Part shown: piece after piece, positions 26,448 through 35,327 of the stretch
How positions within the stretch are numbered: position 1 is the stretch's first letter
Layout: each line of letters begins with the position of its first letter
Assembly (NCBI GenBank): GCA_021462855.1
Contig: JAJTXQ010000046.1
Span: forward strand, 1 to 64,000
Source of the DNA: Dehalococcoidia bacterium
GTDB lineage: Bacteria; Chloroflexota; Dehalococcoidia; DSTF01; JACRBR01
DNA length: 64,000 nt
Reading direction: 5' to 3'
Position numbers and translations under genes: made by a program
The notes under the pieces: generated by a model
The model's database searches: none
What the model saw: the letters and a program-made list of their open reading frames with translations, nothing else
Told to the model about the DNA's origin: nothing

Positions 26448-27560
26448 ATGAGCAGATTCCTCACCACCTTCATCACCGTCATCGCCAGCATGGCCATCGG
26501 TGGCGCGATCGTCGGCGCCGTGGCGTGGCAGGTCGATGACGATAGCGACACCGGCGGTCCGGCCGTCGTCATCGATGACACCGCGCGGCCGGCGGACACA
26601 GGCGACGACGCGCAGGCGCCGGCATCCACCGGGTTCACCGGGCTGTACGAGCGCGTCCGGCCCTCGGTCGTGCGTATCACCACCGGCGAATCCGACGCAG
26701 CCTCGGGCCTCGGGTCCGGCGTCGTGCTCGACGAGGACGGCCGCATCCTGACGAACTACCACGTGGTCCGCGGCGCCGACACCGTCACCGTCACGTTCGA
26801 GGACGGCACCCAGGCGACGGCCGACGTCGTCGGCCGCGACCCGGGCAACGACATCGCGCTGATCGACGCCGACGCCGACCCCTCCGTGCTCGAACCGGCG
26901 AAGCTCGGCGATTCGAGCAACGTCAAGATCGGCGCGCTCGTGGCCGCCGTAGGCAACCCGTTCGGGCTCGACGGCACGTTCACCACGGGCGTGGTCAGCG
27001 GACTCAACCGCACGCTTGCATCGAGCGCCAACGGCCGCCCGATCCGTGGATTGCTGCAGACCGACGCGGCGGTGAACCCGGGGAACTCCGGCGGAGCGCT
27101 CTTCAACACCGCAGGCGAGGTCATCGGCATCAACACCGCGATCGAGAACCCGACCGGAGAGGGCTTCGTCGGCGTAGCCTACGCCGTGCCGATCAACACG
27201 CCGAAGCGCTTCCTCGGCGCGCTCACGTCCGGCGACACGATCGAACACCCGCGGCTCGGCATCGCCGGGCGCACGATCACGGCCGCTGAGGCGAGCGACG
27301 CCGGCATCGACCACGGCGTGCTCGTCATGTCGGTGGAGGAGAGCAGCGGCGCCGACGACGCCGGCCTGCGCGACGCGTCTTCGGCCGATGGCGGCGACAT
27401 CATCACCGCGATCGACGGCAACGAGATGCGCACGTTCGAGGACCTCGCGGACTACATCGACTCGAAGCAGATCGGCGACGAGGTGACCATCACCATCCGC
27501 CGCGGCGGCGAGACGCAGGACCTGCGAGCGACGCTCCAGACGTGGGACAGCACCGCCTGA
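26448..27560 (+). CDS. HtrA/DegP-type serine protease with PDZ domain
   Basis: A 370-aa membrane-anchored trypsin-like protease. A single N-terminal helix (residues 6-28) is followed by a Asp/Ala-rich linker. The protease domain has His105 (TNYHVV), Asp135 (GNDIALID) and Ser214 (NPGNSGGAL), and a PDZ domain follows from about 275 to 365 (GVLVMSVEESSGADDAG). It would degrade or refold misfolded extracytoplasmic proteins. The start is chosen because the transmembrane helix follows immediately; the ribosome binding site is weak. A perfect-stem terminator lies at 27589. Confidence 0.92.
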   Translation: MSRFLTTFITVIASMAIGGAIVGAVAWQVDDDSDTGGPAVVIDDTARPADTGDDAQAPASTGFTGLYERVRPSVVRITTGESDAASGLGSGVVLDEDGRILTNYHVVRGADTVTVTFEDGTQATADVVGRDPGNDIALIDADADPSVLEPAKLGDSSNVKIGALVAAVGNPFGLDGTFTTGVVSGLNRTLASSANGRPIRGLLQTDAAVNPGNSGGALFNTAGEVIGINTAIENPTGEGFVGVAYAVPINTPKRFLGALTSGDTIEHPRLGIAGRTITAAEASDAGIDHGVLVMSVEESSGADDAGLRDASSADGGDIITAIDGNEMRTFEDLADYIDSKQIGDEVTITIRRGGETQDLRATLQTWDSTA

Positions 27561-27588
27561 CGCAGATAAGGCGACATCTTCGCAGCGA

Positions 27589-27618
27589 GAAGGACGGGCC
27601 GCATGCGGCCCGTCCTTC
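27589..27618. terminator. Bidirectional hairpin between htrA-like gene and leuD
   Basis: GAAGGACGGGCCGC (27589-27602) pairs perfectly with GCGGCCCGTCCTTC (27605-27618) over an AT apex. It lies between the convergent stops of the protease (27560) and leuD (27637) and should serve both. Confidence 0.8.
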
Positions 27619-27636
27619 GTGTGCGCGTCTACAGAT

Positions 27637-28233
27637 TCAGGCGATGCCGGCTGTGCTCGGCAGCGTATCGCGCCGCGTCTGCTCGTACGCCGTGATCTCG
27701 CCGGCGTGCTCCAGCGTGAGACCGATGTCATCGAGCCCGTTGAGCAGGCAGTGCTTCACGAACGGCGCGATGTCGAAGTGGCGCCGCTCTCCGCCGAACG
27801 TCACGGTCTGCGATTCGAGGTCCACCTCCGCCGCGAAGCCCGGCGCATCCTCCGCCCGCGCCACCATGCGGTCGATGTCCTCCTGCGGCAGCACGACCGT
27901 CAGCAGGCCGACCTTCGCGCAGTTGTTGCGGAAGATGTCGGCGAACGACGGCGCGATGATCGCCTTCAGCCCCATGTCGCGCAGCGCCCACGGCGCGTGC
28001 TCGCGCGACGAGCCGCAGCCGAAGTTCGGGCCCGTCACGAGGATCGGCGCACCGTCGTAGCGGTGGTCGTTGAGCACGAACGACGGATCTTCGCGCCACG
28101 CGCCGAACGCGAACGGCCCGAAGCCCGTGCGCTCGATGCGCTTCAGGTGTTTCGCCGGGATGATCTGGTCCGTGTCGACGTCGGCGCGGTTCAGCGGAAG
28201 CACCTTGCCGCTCACCCGCGTGAACTTCTCCAT
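27637..28233 (-). CDS. leuD: 3-isopropylmalate dehydratase small subunit
   Basis: A 198-aa LeuD. The NRADVDTDQIIPAKHLKRI block at the N-terminus and GPNFGCGSSREHAPWAL near residue 65 are the swivel-domain signatures. With LeuC it isomerises 2-isopropylmalate to 3-isopropylmalate. I start at ATG 28233, which overlaps the leuC stop as TGATG and has GGAGGG 8 bases upstream; an upstream in-frame GTG at 28248 is less likely. It is the last gene of the ilv-leu operon. No leuB follows. Confidence 0.95.
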   Translation of the reverse strand: MEKFTRVSGKVLPLNRADVDTDQIIPAKHLKRIERTGFGPFAFGAWREDPSFVLNDHRYDGAPILVTGPNFGCGSSREHAPWALRDMGLKAIIAPSFADIFRNNCAKVGLLTVVLPQEDIDRMVARAEDAPGFAAEVDLESQTVTFGGERRHFDIAPFVKHCLLNGLDDIGLTLEHAGEITAYEQTRRDTLPSTAGIA

Positions 28234-29642
28234 CAGTCGGCCCTCCACTCGCGGATGTCCACGAAATGGCCCGCGATCGCCGCCGCCGCCGCCATCTGCG
28301 GGCTCACGAGATGCGTGCGCCCTCCGGGCCCCTGCCGCCCCTCGAAGTTGCGGTTCGAGGTCGAGGCGCAGCGCTCACCCGGCAGCAGGATGTCCGGGTT
28401 CATGCCGAGGCACATCGAGCAGCCGGCGTCCCGCCACTCGAAGCCCGCCTCCCGGAACACCGCGTCGAGCCCTTCCATCTCGGCCTGCGCCTTCACGAGC
28501 CCGGAGCCAGGCACGACCATCGCCCGCACCGACGGCGCGACGCTGCGGCCACGGACGACCGCCGCGGCCGCGCGCAGGTCCTCGATCCGCCCGTTCGTGC
28601 ACGAGCCGAGGAATACGCGGCCGATCGGGATGTCCTCGATTGCGGTGCCCGCCTTCAGGTCCATGTAGGCGAGCGACCGTTCAGCGAGCTCGCGCGCCCG
28701 CTCGTCCGGCATGCTCGCGGGGTCGGGCACGCGGCCCTTGACGTTGACGCTCTGCGCCGGCGTCGTGCCCCACGTCACGCACGGCTCGATCTCCTCGCCG
28801 CGGAGCATGATGGAACGGTCAAACGGCGCGCCGTCGTCGGTGGGCAGCGCGCGCCACGTGTCGAGCGCCCGCTCCCAACTGACGCCCTTCGGCGCGAAGT
28901 TGCGCCCCTCGACGTAGGCGAACGTCGTATCGTCGGGCGCGATCAGGCCGGCGCGCGCGCCAGCCTCGATCGACATGTTGCAGATCGTCATCCGGCCTTC
29001 CATCGACAGCGCGCGAATGACATCGCCGCGATACTCGATGACGTGACCGATGCCGCCCGACACGCCGATCTCGCGGATGATCGCCAGGATCACGTCCTTC
29101 GCCGTGACGCCGGCGTGCAGCGCGCCGCCGACCTCGATGGCCATCGTCTGCGGCACGGCCTGCGGCAGCGTCTGCGTCGCCAGCACGTGCTCCACTTCCG
29201 ACGTGCCGATGCCGAACGCCAGCGCGCCGAACGCGCCGTGCGTCGATGTGTGGCTGTCGCCGCAGACGATCGTCATGCCCGGCTGCGTGAGCCCTTGCTC
29301 CGGCCCGATGATGTGCACGATGCCCTGCCGCCGGTCGCTGACGCCGAACATCGGCACGCCGAAGTCCTCGCAGTTCTTGCGCAGCGTCTCGACCTGCCGC
29401 GTCGAGAGCGGGTCCGGCCACGCCCGGTCGCGGTCCTTCGTCGGCACGTTGTGGTCGACGGTCGCGAGCGTGAGGTCCGGCCGCCGCACCTGGCGCCCGG
29501 CGAGCCGCAGGCCCTCGAACGCCTGCGGCGACGTCACCTCGTGCACAAGGTGCAGGTCGATGTACAGCAGGTCGGGTTTGCCATCCTCGCGCCGGACGAG
29601 GTGGGCGTCCCAGATCTTTTCAGAGAGTGTCCGTGGCGCCAT
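28233..29642 (-). CDS. leuC: 3-isopropylmalate dehydratase large subunit
   Basis: A 469-aa LeuC of the aconitase family. The 4Fe-4S ligands appear in [13 protein letters not shown] and [39 protein letters not shown] is the conserved substrate-binding region near residue 130. It forms a heterodimer with LeuD in leucine synthesis. It starts 22 bp after leuA, so it is transcribed and probably translated with it. Confidence 0.96.
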   Translation of the reverse strand: MAPRTLSEKIWDAHLVRREDGKPDLLYIDLHLVHEVTSPQAFEGLRLAGRQVRRPDLTLATVDHNVPTKDRDRAWPDPLSTRQVETLRKNCEDFGVPMFGVSDRRQGIVHIIGPEQGLTQPGMTIVCGDSHTSTHGAFGALAFGIGTSEVEHVLATQTLPQAVPQTMAIEVGGALHAGVTAKDVILAIIREIGVSGGIGHVIEYRGDVIRALSMEGRMTICNMSIEAGARAGLIAPDDTTFAYVEGRNFAPKGVSWERALDTWRALPTDDGAPFDRSIMLRGEEIEPCVTWGTTPAQSVNVKGRVPDPASMPDERARELAERSLAYMDLKAGTAIEDIPIGRVFLGSCTNGRIEDLRAAAAVVRGRSVAPSVRAMVVPGSGLVKAQAEMEGLDAVFREAGFEWRDAGCSMCLGMNPDILLPGERCASTSNRNFEGRQGPGGRTHLVSPQMAAAAAIAGHFVDIREWRAD

Positions 29643-29664
29643 CTCAGTGCGTCCCCGCGCGCGG

Positions 29665-31212
29665 CTACGGGTTCGTCCGTACCTCCTCGTCGCGCCGCCG
29701 CTCGATGTTGAGCATGCGGTTCAGCGCGTTCATGTACGCCTTCGCCGAAGCGACGATGATGTCCGTGTCCGCGCCGCGCCCGACGTACGAGCTGCCGTCG
29801 CGGTCGATGCGGATCGTCACTTCGCCCTGCGCGTCGATGCCTTCGGTGACGCTCTTGACGGAGAACTCCGTGAGCTCGTTCGGCACGTCGATGATCCGGT
29901 TGATCGCGCGGTACACCGCGTCGACCGGCCCCGTGCCGAGCGCGGCGTCGGAGCGGATCGAGCCGTCGGGCGCGATCACGCGCACCGTCGCCGTCGGCGC
30001 CGCGTGGTCGCCGCACGTCACCTGCACGAAGTCCAGGCGGTACACCTCGTCCATCGTCCGCAGCTTGTCGGCGACGATCGCCTCCAGGTCGCGGTCATCG
30101 ATCTCCGCCTTCTTGTCGGCGAGCTCCTTGAACGCCATGAACGCGCGCGACAGCTCCTCCTCGGTCAGCTCGTAGCCCAGCGACTTGAGCCGCGCCGTGA
30201 ACCCGTGCCGCCCCGACACCTTGCCGAGCACGATCTCCGCGCCCCCCGTCGGCAGGCCGATGTCCTTCGCGTCCATGATCTCGTACGTCTCGCGCATCTT
30301 CAGGATCCCGTCCTGGTGGATGCCCGACTGGTGGCGGAACGCGTTCGTCCCCACGATCGCCTTGTTCGGCTGCACGCTCATGCCCGTCAGGTCGGCGACG
30401 AGGCGGCTCGCCCGGTACAGCTCATGCGTGCGGATGTTCGTCTCGACGTTGAAGAAGTCGCGCCGCGTCTTGATCGCCATCACGACCTCTTCGAGCGCGG
30501 CGTTGCCCGCGCGCTCGCCGATGCCGTTGACGCACGTCTCGATCTGGCGCGCGCCCGCCTTCACGGCGGCCAGCGAGTTGGCGACAGCGAGGCCCAGGTC
30601 GTTGTGGCAGTGCACCGAGATCCGCGCCTTGTCGATGTTCGGCACGTTGTTCAGGATGTCGCGGATGAACTCGCCGAACTCCTCCGGCACCGTATAGCCG
30701 ACGGTGTCCGGGATGTTCACCGTCGTCGCGCCGGCGGCGATGCACTGCTCGAGCATCCAGTACACGTACTCGCGGTCGCTGCGCGTCGCGTCCATCGGGC
30801 TGAACTCGACATCGCTGCAGTAACCCTTCGCGCGCGCGACCATCGTCCGCGCCATCTCGAGCACGGTCTCCTTGTCCTTCACCAGTTGGTGGGCGATGTG
30901 GATGTCCGAGCTGGAGAGGAAGACGTGGATGCGCGGCGCCTCGCCGGCCTTCACCGCGTTCCAGCAGTCATCGACCGCATCCGGGTTCGCGTGCGCGAGG
31001 CCGGCGATCTGGCAGCCCCGCACCTCCCGCGCGATGGTCTGCACGGCGTTGAAGTCGCCCGGCGACGTGCGCGGGAATCCCGCCTCGATCACGTCGACGC
31101 CCAGCTTCGCGAGCTGGTGCGCGATCTCCAGCTTGTCCGTCGTGGTCAGCGCGACCCCCGGCGACTGCTCGCCATCGCGCAGGGTGGTGTCGAAGATAAT
31201 GACCTTGTCCAT
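29665..31212 (-). CDS. leuA: 2-isopropylmalate synthase
   Basis: A 515-aa LeuA that condenses acetyl-CoA with 2-ketoisovalerate, the first committed step to leucine. The catalytic DRE-TIM barrel begins [13 protein letters not shown] (residues 7-19), and HCHNDLGLA near 200 binds the metal. The C-terminal regulatory domain (about 385-505) that senses leucine is intact. The start at 31212 follows AGGAG by 7 bases. Upstream is a structured leader with a leucine-containing small ORF, so leuA is probably controlled separately from the ilv genes before it in the same operon. Confidence 0.96.
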   Translation of the reverse strand: MDKVIIFDTTLRDGEQSPGVALTTTDKLEIAHQLAKLGVDVIEAGFPRTSPGDFNAVQTIAREVRGCQIAGLAHANPDAVDDCWNAVKAGEAPRIHVFLSSSDIHIAHQLVKDKETVLEMARTMVARAKGYCSDVEFSPMDATRSDREYVYWMLEQCIAAGATTVNIPDTVGYTVPEEFGEFIRDILNNVPNIDKARISVHCHNDLGLAVANSLAAVKAGARQIETCVNGIGERAGNAALEEVVMAIKTRRDFFNVETNIRTHELYRASRLVADLTGMSVQPNKAIVGTNAFRHQSGIHQDGILKMRETYEIMDAKDIGLPTGGAEIVLGKVSGRHGFTARLKSLGYELTEEELSRAFMAFKELADKKAEIDDRDLEAIVADKLRTMDEVYRLDFVQVTCGDHAAPTATVRVIAPDGSIRSDAALGTGPVDAVYRAINRIIDVPNELTEFSVKSVTEGIDAQGEVTIRIDRDGSSYVGRGADTDIIVASAKAYMNALNRMLNIERRRDEEVRTNP

Positions 31213-31230
31213 GGTGTGCTCCTGAGTCGT

Positions 31231-31317
31231 CCCGCGTGCGCGGGCAGCCTGCTCCTACGCCCCGGTGGCCCTCCGAACCGCACGCGCGGCCGAGGGCCGT
31301 TGAAGTGTGAGCGACAG
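31231..31317 (-). promoter_or_regulatory. leuA leader: alternating Leu codons and two hairpins
   Basis: Reading the minus strand: CTG-TCG-CTC-ACA-CTT (Leu-Ser-Leu-Thr-Leu, 31317-31303). Hairpin 1 follows, GGCCCTC/GAGGGCC (31298-31292 with 31273-31267) enclosing a CCGC/GCGG stem. Hairpin 2 is CCCGCG-CA-CGCGGG (31244-31231), and then the AGGAG of leuA (from 31223). The same order and much of the same sequence precede ilvB. There is no T-run, so control may be Rho-dependent or translational. Confidence 0.55.
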
Positions 31318-31338
31318 GAACGACACAGTACGGCGCAT
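31255..31338 (-). CDS. Leucine-containing leader peptide ORF upstream of leuA
   Basis: A 27-codon ORF starting at ATG 31338, which overlaps the stop of the lipoprotein gene as TGATG and has GAGGG 8 bases upstream. The peptide begins MRRTVSFLSLTLQRP, with Leu codons alternating with other residues, and ends ATGA before TAG. Hairpin 1 of the leader starts right after the last Leu codon, so a ribosome paused there would block it. This is the geometry of a ribosome-mediated attenuator. Confidence 0.55.
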   Translation of the reverse strand: MRRTVSFLSLTLQRPSAARAVRRATGA

Positions 31339-31712
31339 CACGATACGCCCTCGCAACTGGTCGCGTTCTGCTGCGGCTGGATATTCCACTGCCCGTCATC
31401 GAGCACGGCGATGTACACGCGGGTCGACGGGTTGGCGCCCGCCGTCTCGCGGTAGGTGTACGGCATGCAGAATCGCGCCGTCGCGCCCTTCACTTCGAGC
31501 GTGCGCACGTCATTCGTGCGAATGCCGATGTCGAACAGCTCGGTGCCACCCGGCAGCAGGCCGCCATCCTTCTCCTGGTTGAAGTACGCGGCGACGGCCG
31601 CGGCGCCGGCGCCTTCGTGCTTCGCCGTGCCGCTCGGGCCATCATCGCCGCCGCAGGCGGCGCTGGCGATCGCTACGGCGGCGATGGCGGCGAGGGAGAC
31701 AGCGACTCTCAT
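31338..31712 (-). CDS. Small lipoprotein inside the ilv-leu operon
   Basis: A 124-aa protein with a lipoprotein signal (MRVAVSLAAIAAVAIASAAC, Cys20), then a GGDDGPSG linker and a small soluble domain. The domain resembles NTF2/DUF4878-type lumazine folds by its start (GAAAVAAYFNQEKDG) but I cannot assign it firmly. The start at 31712 lies 3 bases after the ilvC stop, so it is co-translated with ilvC. No link with amino acid synthesis is known to me. The C-terminal TSCEGVS could form a disulfide with Cys82. Confidence 0.75.
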   Translation of the reverse strand: MRVAVSLAAIAAVAIASAACGGDDGPSGTAKHEGAGAAAVAAYFNQEKDGGLLPGGTELFDIGIRTNDVRTLEVKGATARFCMPYTYRETAGANPSTRVYIAVLDDGQWNIQPQQNATSCEGVS

Positions 31713-31714
31713 TG

Positions 31715-32713
31715 CTAGCGGCTCTTCTTCAGCCACGACATCATGCCGCGGAGCTCCGCGCCCACTTCCTCGATCGGGTGCTCGGCGTTGATCCGCCGCA
31801 GCGCGTTGAAGCTCGGGCGGCCGGCCTGGTTCTCCAGCAGCCACTCCCGTGCGAACGTGCCGTCCTGGATCTGGCGCAGCACCTTCTTCATGTTCTCCTT
31901 CACCCGCTCGTCGACGACCACCGGCCCGCGCGTGTAGTCGCCGTACTCCGCCGTGTCGCTGATCGAGTAGCGCATGTACTCCATGCCGCCCTCGTACATC
32001 AGGTCGACGATCAGTTTCAGTTCGTGCATGCATTCGAAGTACGCGAGTTCCGGCTGGTACCCGGCCTCGGTCAGCGTCTCGAACGCCGCTTTGACCAGCG
32101 ACGTCACGCCGCCGCAGAGCACCGACTGTTCACCGAACAGGTCGGTCTCGGTCTCCTCCTTGAACGTCGTCTCCAGCACGCCGCCGCGCGTCGCGCCGAT
32201 GCCCTTCGCGTACGCGAGGGCGACCTGCCGCGCGTTCTCCGACGCGTTCTGGTGCACGGCGAAGAGCGCGGGCACACCGCCGCCCTCGGTGTACACGCGC
32301 CGGACGAGGTGCCCCGGACCCTTCGGCGCGACCATCGTCACGTCGACATCCTCGGGCGAGTTCACCTGGCCGAAGTGCACGTTGAACCCGTGCGCCCACA
32401 TCACCATCTTGCCCGGCTTCAGCGCATCGGCGATGTGGTGGTCGTAGACCTCGCGCGCGACCTGGTCGGGCGTGAGGATCATGATGATGTCGGATTGCTC
32501 CGCCACCTCGCGCACGGTGCCGACGCGCAGGCCGGACTCCTCGACGAGGCGCCATGATTTCGACCCCGGGTACAGCCCGACGGCTACGTCGCAGCCGCTG
32601 TCCTTGAGGTTGAGCGCGTGGGCGTGGCCCTGGCTCCCGAAGCCGATGACGCCGATCCGCTTGCCCTTGAGCAGCCCGAGGTCAGCGTCCTTGTCGTAGT
32701 ACATCTGAGGCAT
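31715..32713 (-). CDS. ilvC: Ketol-acid reductoisomerase
   Basis: A 332-aa class I KARI. The Rossmann motif [13 protein letters not shown] is near residue 24, and the C-terminal knotted domain ([19 protein letters not shown]) carries the Mg2+ ligands. It converts 2-acetolactate or 2-aceto-2-hydroxybutyrate to the dihydroxy acids of valine, leucine and isoleucine synthesis. The cofactor loop LYPGSKSW keeps the Ser residues typical of NADPH enzymes. The start at 32713 ([12 protein letters not shown]) leaves a 54-bp gap to ilvN; an internal Met at codon 4 is an alternative. Confidence 0.97.
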   Translation of the reverse strand: MPQMYYDKDADLGLLKGKRIGVIGFGSQGHAHALNLKDSGCDVAVGLYPGSKSWRLVEESGLRVGTVREVAEQSDIIMILTPDQVAREVYDHHIADALKPGKMVMWAHGFNVHFGQVNSPEDVDVTMVAPKGPGHLVRRVYTEGGGVPALFAVHQNASENARQVALAYAKGIGATRGGVLETTFKEETETDLFGEQSVLCGGVTSLVKAAFETLTEAGYQPELAYFECMHELKLIVDLMYEGGMEYMRYSISDTAEYGDYTRGPVVVDERVKENMKKVLRQIQDGTFAREWLLENQAGRPSFNALRRINAEHPIEEVGAELRGMMSWLKKSR

Positions 32714-32767
32714 GCGCGTGTTGTTCCTTCGTTCGCCGTTGATTCGCCCCTGCGAGCCTGTCCGGAC

Positions 32768-33343
32768 CTAGATCAGCGTGCCGACCTTCGCCTTGCCTTC
32801 GCCGGCCGAGCGGTAGCGGTGGTACGCTCCGTTCTCCGTCGGCGCGCTCACCGTCGCCGCGCTCCCTCGCACCATCGCCACGCGCCCCGTGCGCACGAGC
32901 TCCTTCAGCCCGTACGGCTTGAGCATCGCGACGATCGCGTCGACCTTGTCCTCCGTGCCGGTCACTTCCACCACCATCGAGTCGGTGCCGACATCGATGA
33001 TGTTCGCGCGGAAGATGTCGACGATCTCCACGATCGCGCTCCGGTTCTCCTTCGACGCGCTGACCTTGATCAACGCGAGTTCCCGCGCCACCGCGGCCTC
33101 GGCGGTGATGTCGGAGATCTTCACCACCTCGATGATCTTGTACAGCTGCTTCGTCACCTGTTCGATGTCGTGCGCCGCGCCGTCGACGGTGAACGTCATG
33201 CGCGACAGCCCCGCCGTCTCGCTCGGCCCGACCGTCAGGCTCTCGATGTTGAAGCCACGCTGGCGCCACTTGCTGGCGATCTTGTTGAGCACGCCGGGCC
33301 GGTTCTCGACCATGGCGACAATAGTGTGCAATCGGGTGGTCAT
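32768..33343 (-). CDS. ilvN: Acetolactate synthase small (regulatory) subunit
   Basis: A 191-aa regulatory subunit. It has an N-terminal ACT domain (HTIVAMVENRPGVLNKIAS, residues 5-75), which binds valine, and a second ferredoxin-like domain to about residue 160. A roughly 28-residue C-terminal extension (VSAPTENGAYHRYRSAG) exceeds the usual length. The start ATG overlaps the ilvB stop (33340-33343, ATGA), so it is coupled to the catalytic subunit it activates and makes feedback-sensitive. Confidence 0.95.
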   Translation of the reverse strand: MTTRLHTIVAMVENRPGVLNKIASKWRQRGFNIESLTVGPSETAGLSRMTFTVDGAAHDIEQVTKQLYKIIEVVKISDITAEAAVARELALIKVSASKENRSAIVEIVDIFRANIIDVGTDSMVVEVTGTEDKVDAIVAMLKPYGLKELVRTGRVAMVRGSAATVSAPTENGAYHRYRSAGEGKAKVGTLI

Positions 33344-35040
33344 CGCGCAAACTCCGGTTCCTGGACCTTCGGCTGGTCGATCGTGTCCGACAGGCTCGCC
33401 CCCGGCGGCATCATCGGGTAACAGTTCTCGATGTCTTCGACCTGGAAGTCGATGACGACGGCGCCCGGGTGCTGCAGCGCCGCCTCGATCGTCGATGCCA
33501 CGAGCGCCTTGTCGCTGACGCGCACGCCCGTGATGCCCATCGACTCGGCGAGCTTGACGAAGTCCGGCTGGAACATCCGCACGGACTCCTTGTTGCCGCC
33601 GTAGTACAGGTCCTGCCACTGCCGCACCATGCCAAGATAGTTGTTGTTGATGATGGCGAACTTCACCGGCAGCTCGTACTCCGTGCAGAGCGCGAGCTCC
33701 TGCAACGTCATCTGGAAGCCGCCGTCGCCGCAGAACGACCAGACCGTGTCGTGCGGGCGCGCCACCTGCACGCCGATCGCCGCCGGCACCTCGAATCCCA
33801 TGGTGCCGAGCCCGCCCGAGGTGACGAACGAGTAGGGGTGGTCGCCCCAGAAGTACTGCGCTGCCCACATCTGGTGCTGACCGACGCCCGTCGCGTACCA
33901 CGCGTCCGGACCCGACAGCTCGTAGATCTTCTTGATCACGTACTGCGGGATGAGCTTGTCCGTCTCCGGGATGGTGATCGACGGGTGTTTCGCGCGCACG
34001 TCGGCGATCCAGCGGCGCCATGCCGTGTGCTTCGCCGGCTTGAGCTGCGGGATCAGCTGCTGGAGCACGTTCTTCACGTCGCCGACGATCGGCACCGCCG
34101 CCTTCACGTTCTTCGAGATTTCCGCCGGGTCGATGTCGATGTGCACGACCTTCGCGTGCGGAGCGAAGTCCTTGAGCGCGCCCGTCACGCGGTCATCGAA
34201 CCGCATGCCGATGGCGATGAGCAGATCGGCATCCTGGATCGCCATGTTGTTCCAGTACATGCCGTGCATGCCGGGCATGCCCATGTTCAGCTCATGCGAA
34301 CCCGGGAACCCGCCGATGCCGAGCAGCGTCGTGATCACGGGGATGTCGGTCTTCTCGGCGACCTCGCGCAGCTCCTCGGCCGCGCGCGCGATGACGACGC
34401 CGTGGCCGGCGAGGATCAGCGGCTTCTCCGCCTCGGCGATGAGCTGCGCGGCCTTCTTGATCTGCTGCGGGTGTCCTTGCGTCGTCGGCTGGTATCCCGC
34501 GAGCTCGATCTTCTCCGGGTACTCGAACTCCGCGACCTGCTGCTGCAGGTCACGCGGGATGTCGATGAGCACCGGCCCGGGCCGGCCCGTCGTGGCGATG
34601 TGGAACGCCTCGGCGATCGCAGGGGCGATGTCCTCGACGTTGAGCACGAGCACGTTGTGCTTGGTGATGGGGATCGTGATGCCGGTGATGTCGGACTCCT
34701 GGAATCCGTCGCGGCCGAGCAGCCACGACACCACCGCACCGGTGATGCACACCAGCGGCACGGAGTCCATCCACGCGTTGGCGATGCCGGTGACGAGGTT
34801 GGTCGCGCCCGGGCCCGACGTGGCCCAGCAGACGCCGGCCTTGCCCGTCACGCGCGCATAGGCGTCGGCGGCGTGCGCGGCCGACTGCTCGTGCCGCACG
34901 AGGATGTGGCGGATGTCGGGGTACTTCTTCAGCGCGTCGTACAGCGGCAGGTTCGCCCCGCCGGGGTAGCCGAACACCACTTCGACGCCTTCCCTGCGGA
35001 GGCTCTCGAGGATGATCTCGGCGCCATTGATCTTCGTCAT
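33340..35040 (-). CDS. ilvB: Acetolactate synthase large subunit
   Basis: A 566-aa thiamine-diphosphate enzyme that makes 2-acetolactate from pyruvate or 2-aceto-2-hydroxybutyrate with 2-ketobutyrate. The catalytic Glu is in RHEQSAAHAADAYAR (residue about 49). The FAD/central domain holds GMPGMHGMYWNN, and the TPP/Mg motif GDGGFQMTLQEL through NNNYLGMVRQWQ is near 430-465. The start follows AGGAGC by 8 bases. Two leader systems lie upstream, a T-box and a leucine small-ORF/hairpin element, so ilvB expression probably responds both to uncharged tRNA and to translation of Leu codons. Confidence 0.97.
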   Translation of the reverse strand: MTKINGAEIILESLRREGVEVVFGYPGGANLPLYDALKKYPDIRHILVRHEQSAAHAADAYARVTGKAGVCWATSGPGATNLVTGIANAWMDSVPLVCITGAVVSWLLGRDGFQESDITGITIPITKHNVLVLNVEDIAPAIAEAFHIATTGRPGPVLIDIPRDLQQQVAEFEYPEKIELAGYQPTTQGHPQQIKKAAQLIAEAEKPLILAGHGVVIARAAEELREVAEKTDIPVITTLLGIGGFPGSHELNMGMPGMHGMYWNNMAIQDADLLIAIGMRFDDRVTGALKDFAPHAKVVHIDIDPAEISKNVKAAVPIVGDVKNVLQQLIPQLKPAKHTAWRRWIADVRAKHPSITIPETDKLIPQYVIKKIYELSGPDAWYATGVGQHQMWAAQYFWGDHPYSFVTSGGLGTMGFEVPAAIGVQVARPHDTVWSFCGDGGFQMTLQELALCTEYELPVKFAIINNNYLGMVRQWQDLYYGGNKESVRMFQPDFVKLAESMGITGVRVSDKALVASTIEAALQHPGAVVIDFQVEDIENCYPMMPPGASLSDTIDQPKVQEPEFAR

Positions 35041-35056
35041 GTCCTGATGCTCCTGT

Positions 35057-35152
35057 CCCGCGCGGTACGCGGGGGTTCAAGCCGGTGTTGGTGTGGGGAC
35101 GTCCCGCGGCGCGGCCGAAGCCGGCTCGGGACCGTTAAAGCGCGAGCGGTAG
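35057..35152 (-). promoter_or_regulatory. ilvB second leader: alternating Leu codons and two hairpins
   Basis: On the minus strand CTA-CCG-CTC-GCG-CTT then TAA (35152-35135) encode Leu-Pro-Leu-Ala-Leu-stop. Hairpin 1 is GTCCCG/CGGGAC (35132-35127 with 35106-35101), hairpin 2 is CCCGCG-TACCG-CGCGGG (35073-35057), and the ilvB AGGAGC follows at 35054. From the first Leu codon to the start of hairpin 1, 19 of the first 24 bases match the leuA leader. CGGGAC also recurs in hairpin 2, so the first arm has two possible partners. Confidence 0.55.
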
Positions 35153-35269
35153 CGCCGCCAGCGGGCGCAACCCCGGCGCGCGGGAGGGTGCTACGACGCG
35201 GCCGCGGCGGCTCCACGCGTGGACCGCCGTGTCCGGGATCACCTCCAGGGGGAACATCTTGCGCGCCAT
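35135..35269 (-). CDS. Small leader ORF between T-box and ilvB
   Basis: A 44-codon ORF from ATG 35269, with AGGAG 5 bases upstream, ending in TAA at 35135. The peptide starts MARKMFPLEVIPDTAV and ends LRPLAALPLAL, so the last seven residues include four Leu. It lies just after the T-box terminator and is translated only if the T-box reads through. Its last Leu codons abut hairpin 1 of the second leader. A leader peptide is more likely than a functional protein. Confidence 0.5.
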   Translation of the reverse strand: MARKMFPLEVIPDTAVHAWSRRGRVVAPSRAPGLRPLAALPLAL

Positions 35270-35299
35270 CTTGCTCCTGGTTCGACCTGCGCCGCGTAC

Positions 35300-35327
35300 A
35301 AAAATACCCGTCCACAAAGGGACGGGT
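35300..35327 (-). terminator. T-box-controlled intrinsic terminator
   Basis: On the minus strand ACCCGTCC (35327-35320) and GGACGGGT (35313-35306) form a perfect 8-bp stem with a six-base loop, followed by A and five T (35305-35300). It lies 3-4 bases beyond the T-box sequence region, as required for the antiterminator switch. Confidence 0.9.

Noticed and set aside
24374-26746. 790-codon minus-strand frame spanning cofG and the GNAT gene, containing CWRWKP near the cofG leader, like a trp leader peptide
   Set aside because: Its ATG lies inside the probable -10 element, no SD is seen, and most of the frame is shadow. Two Trp codons alone do not make an attenuator for F420 genes.
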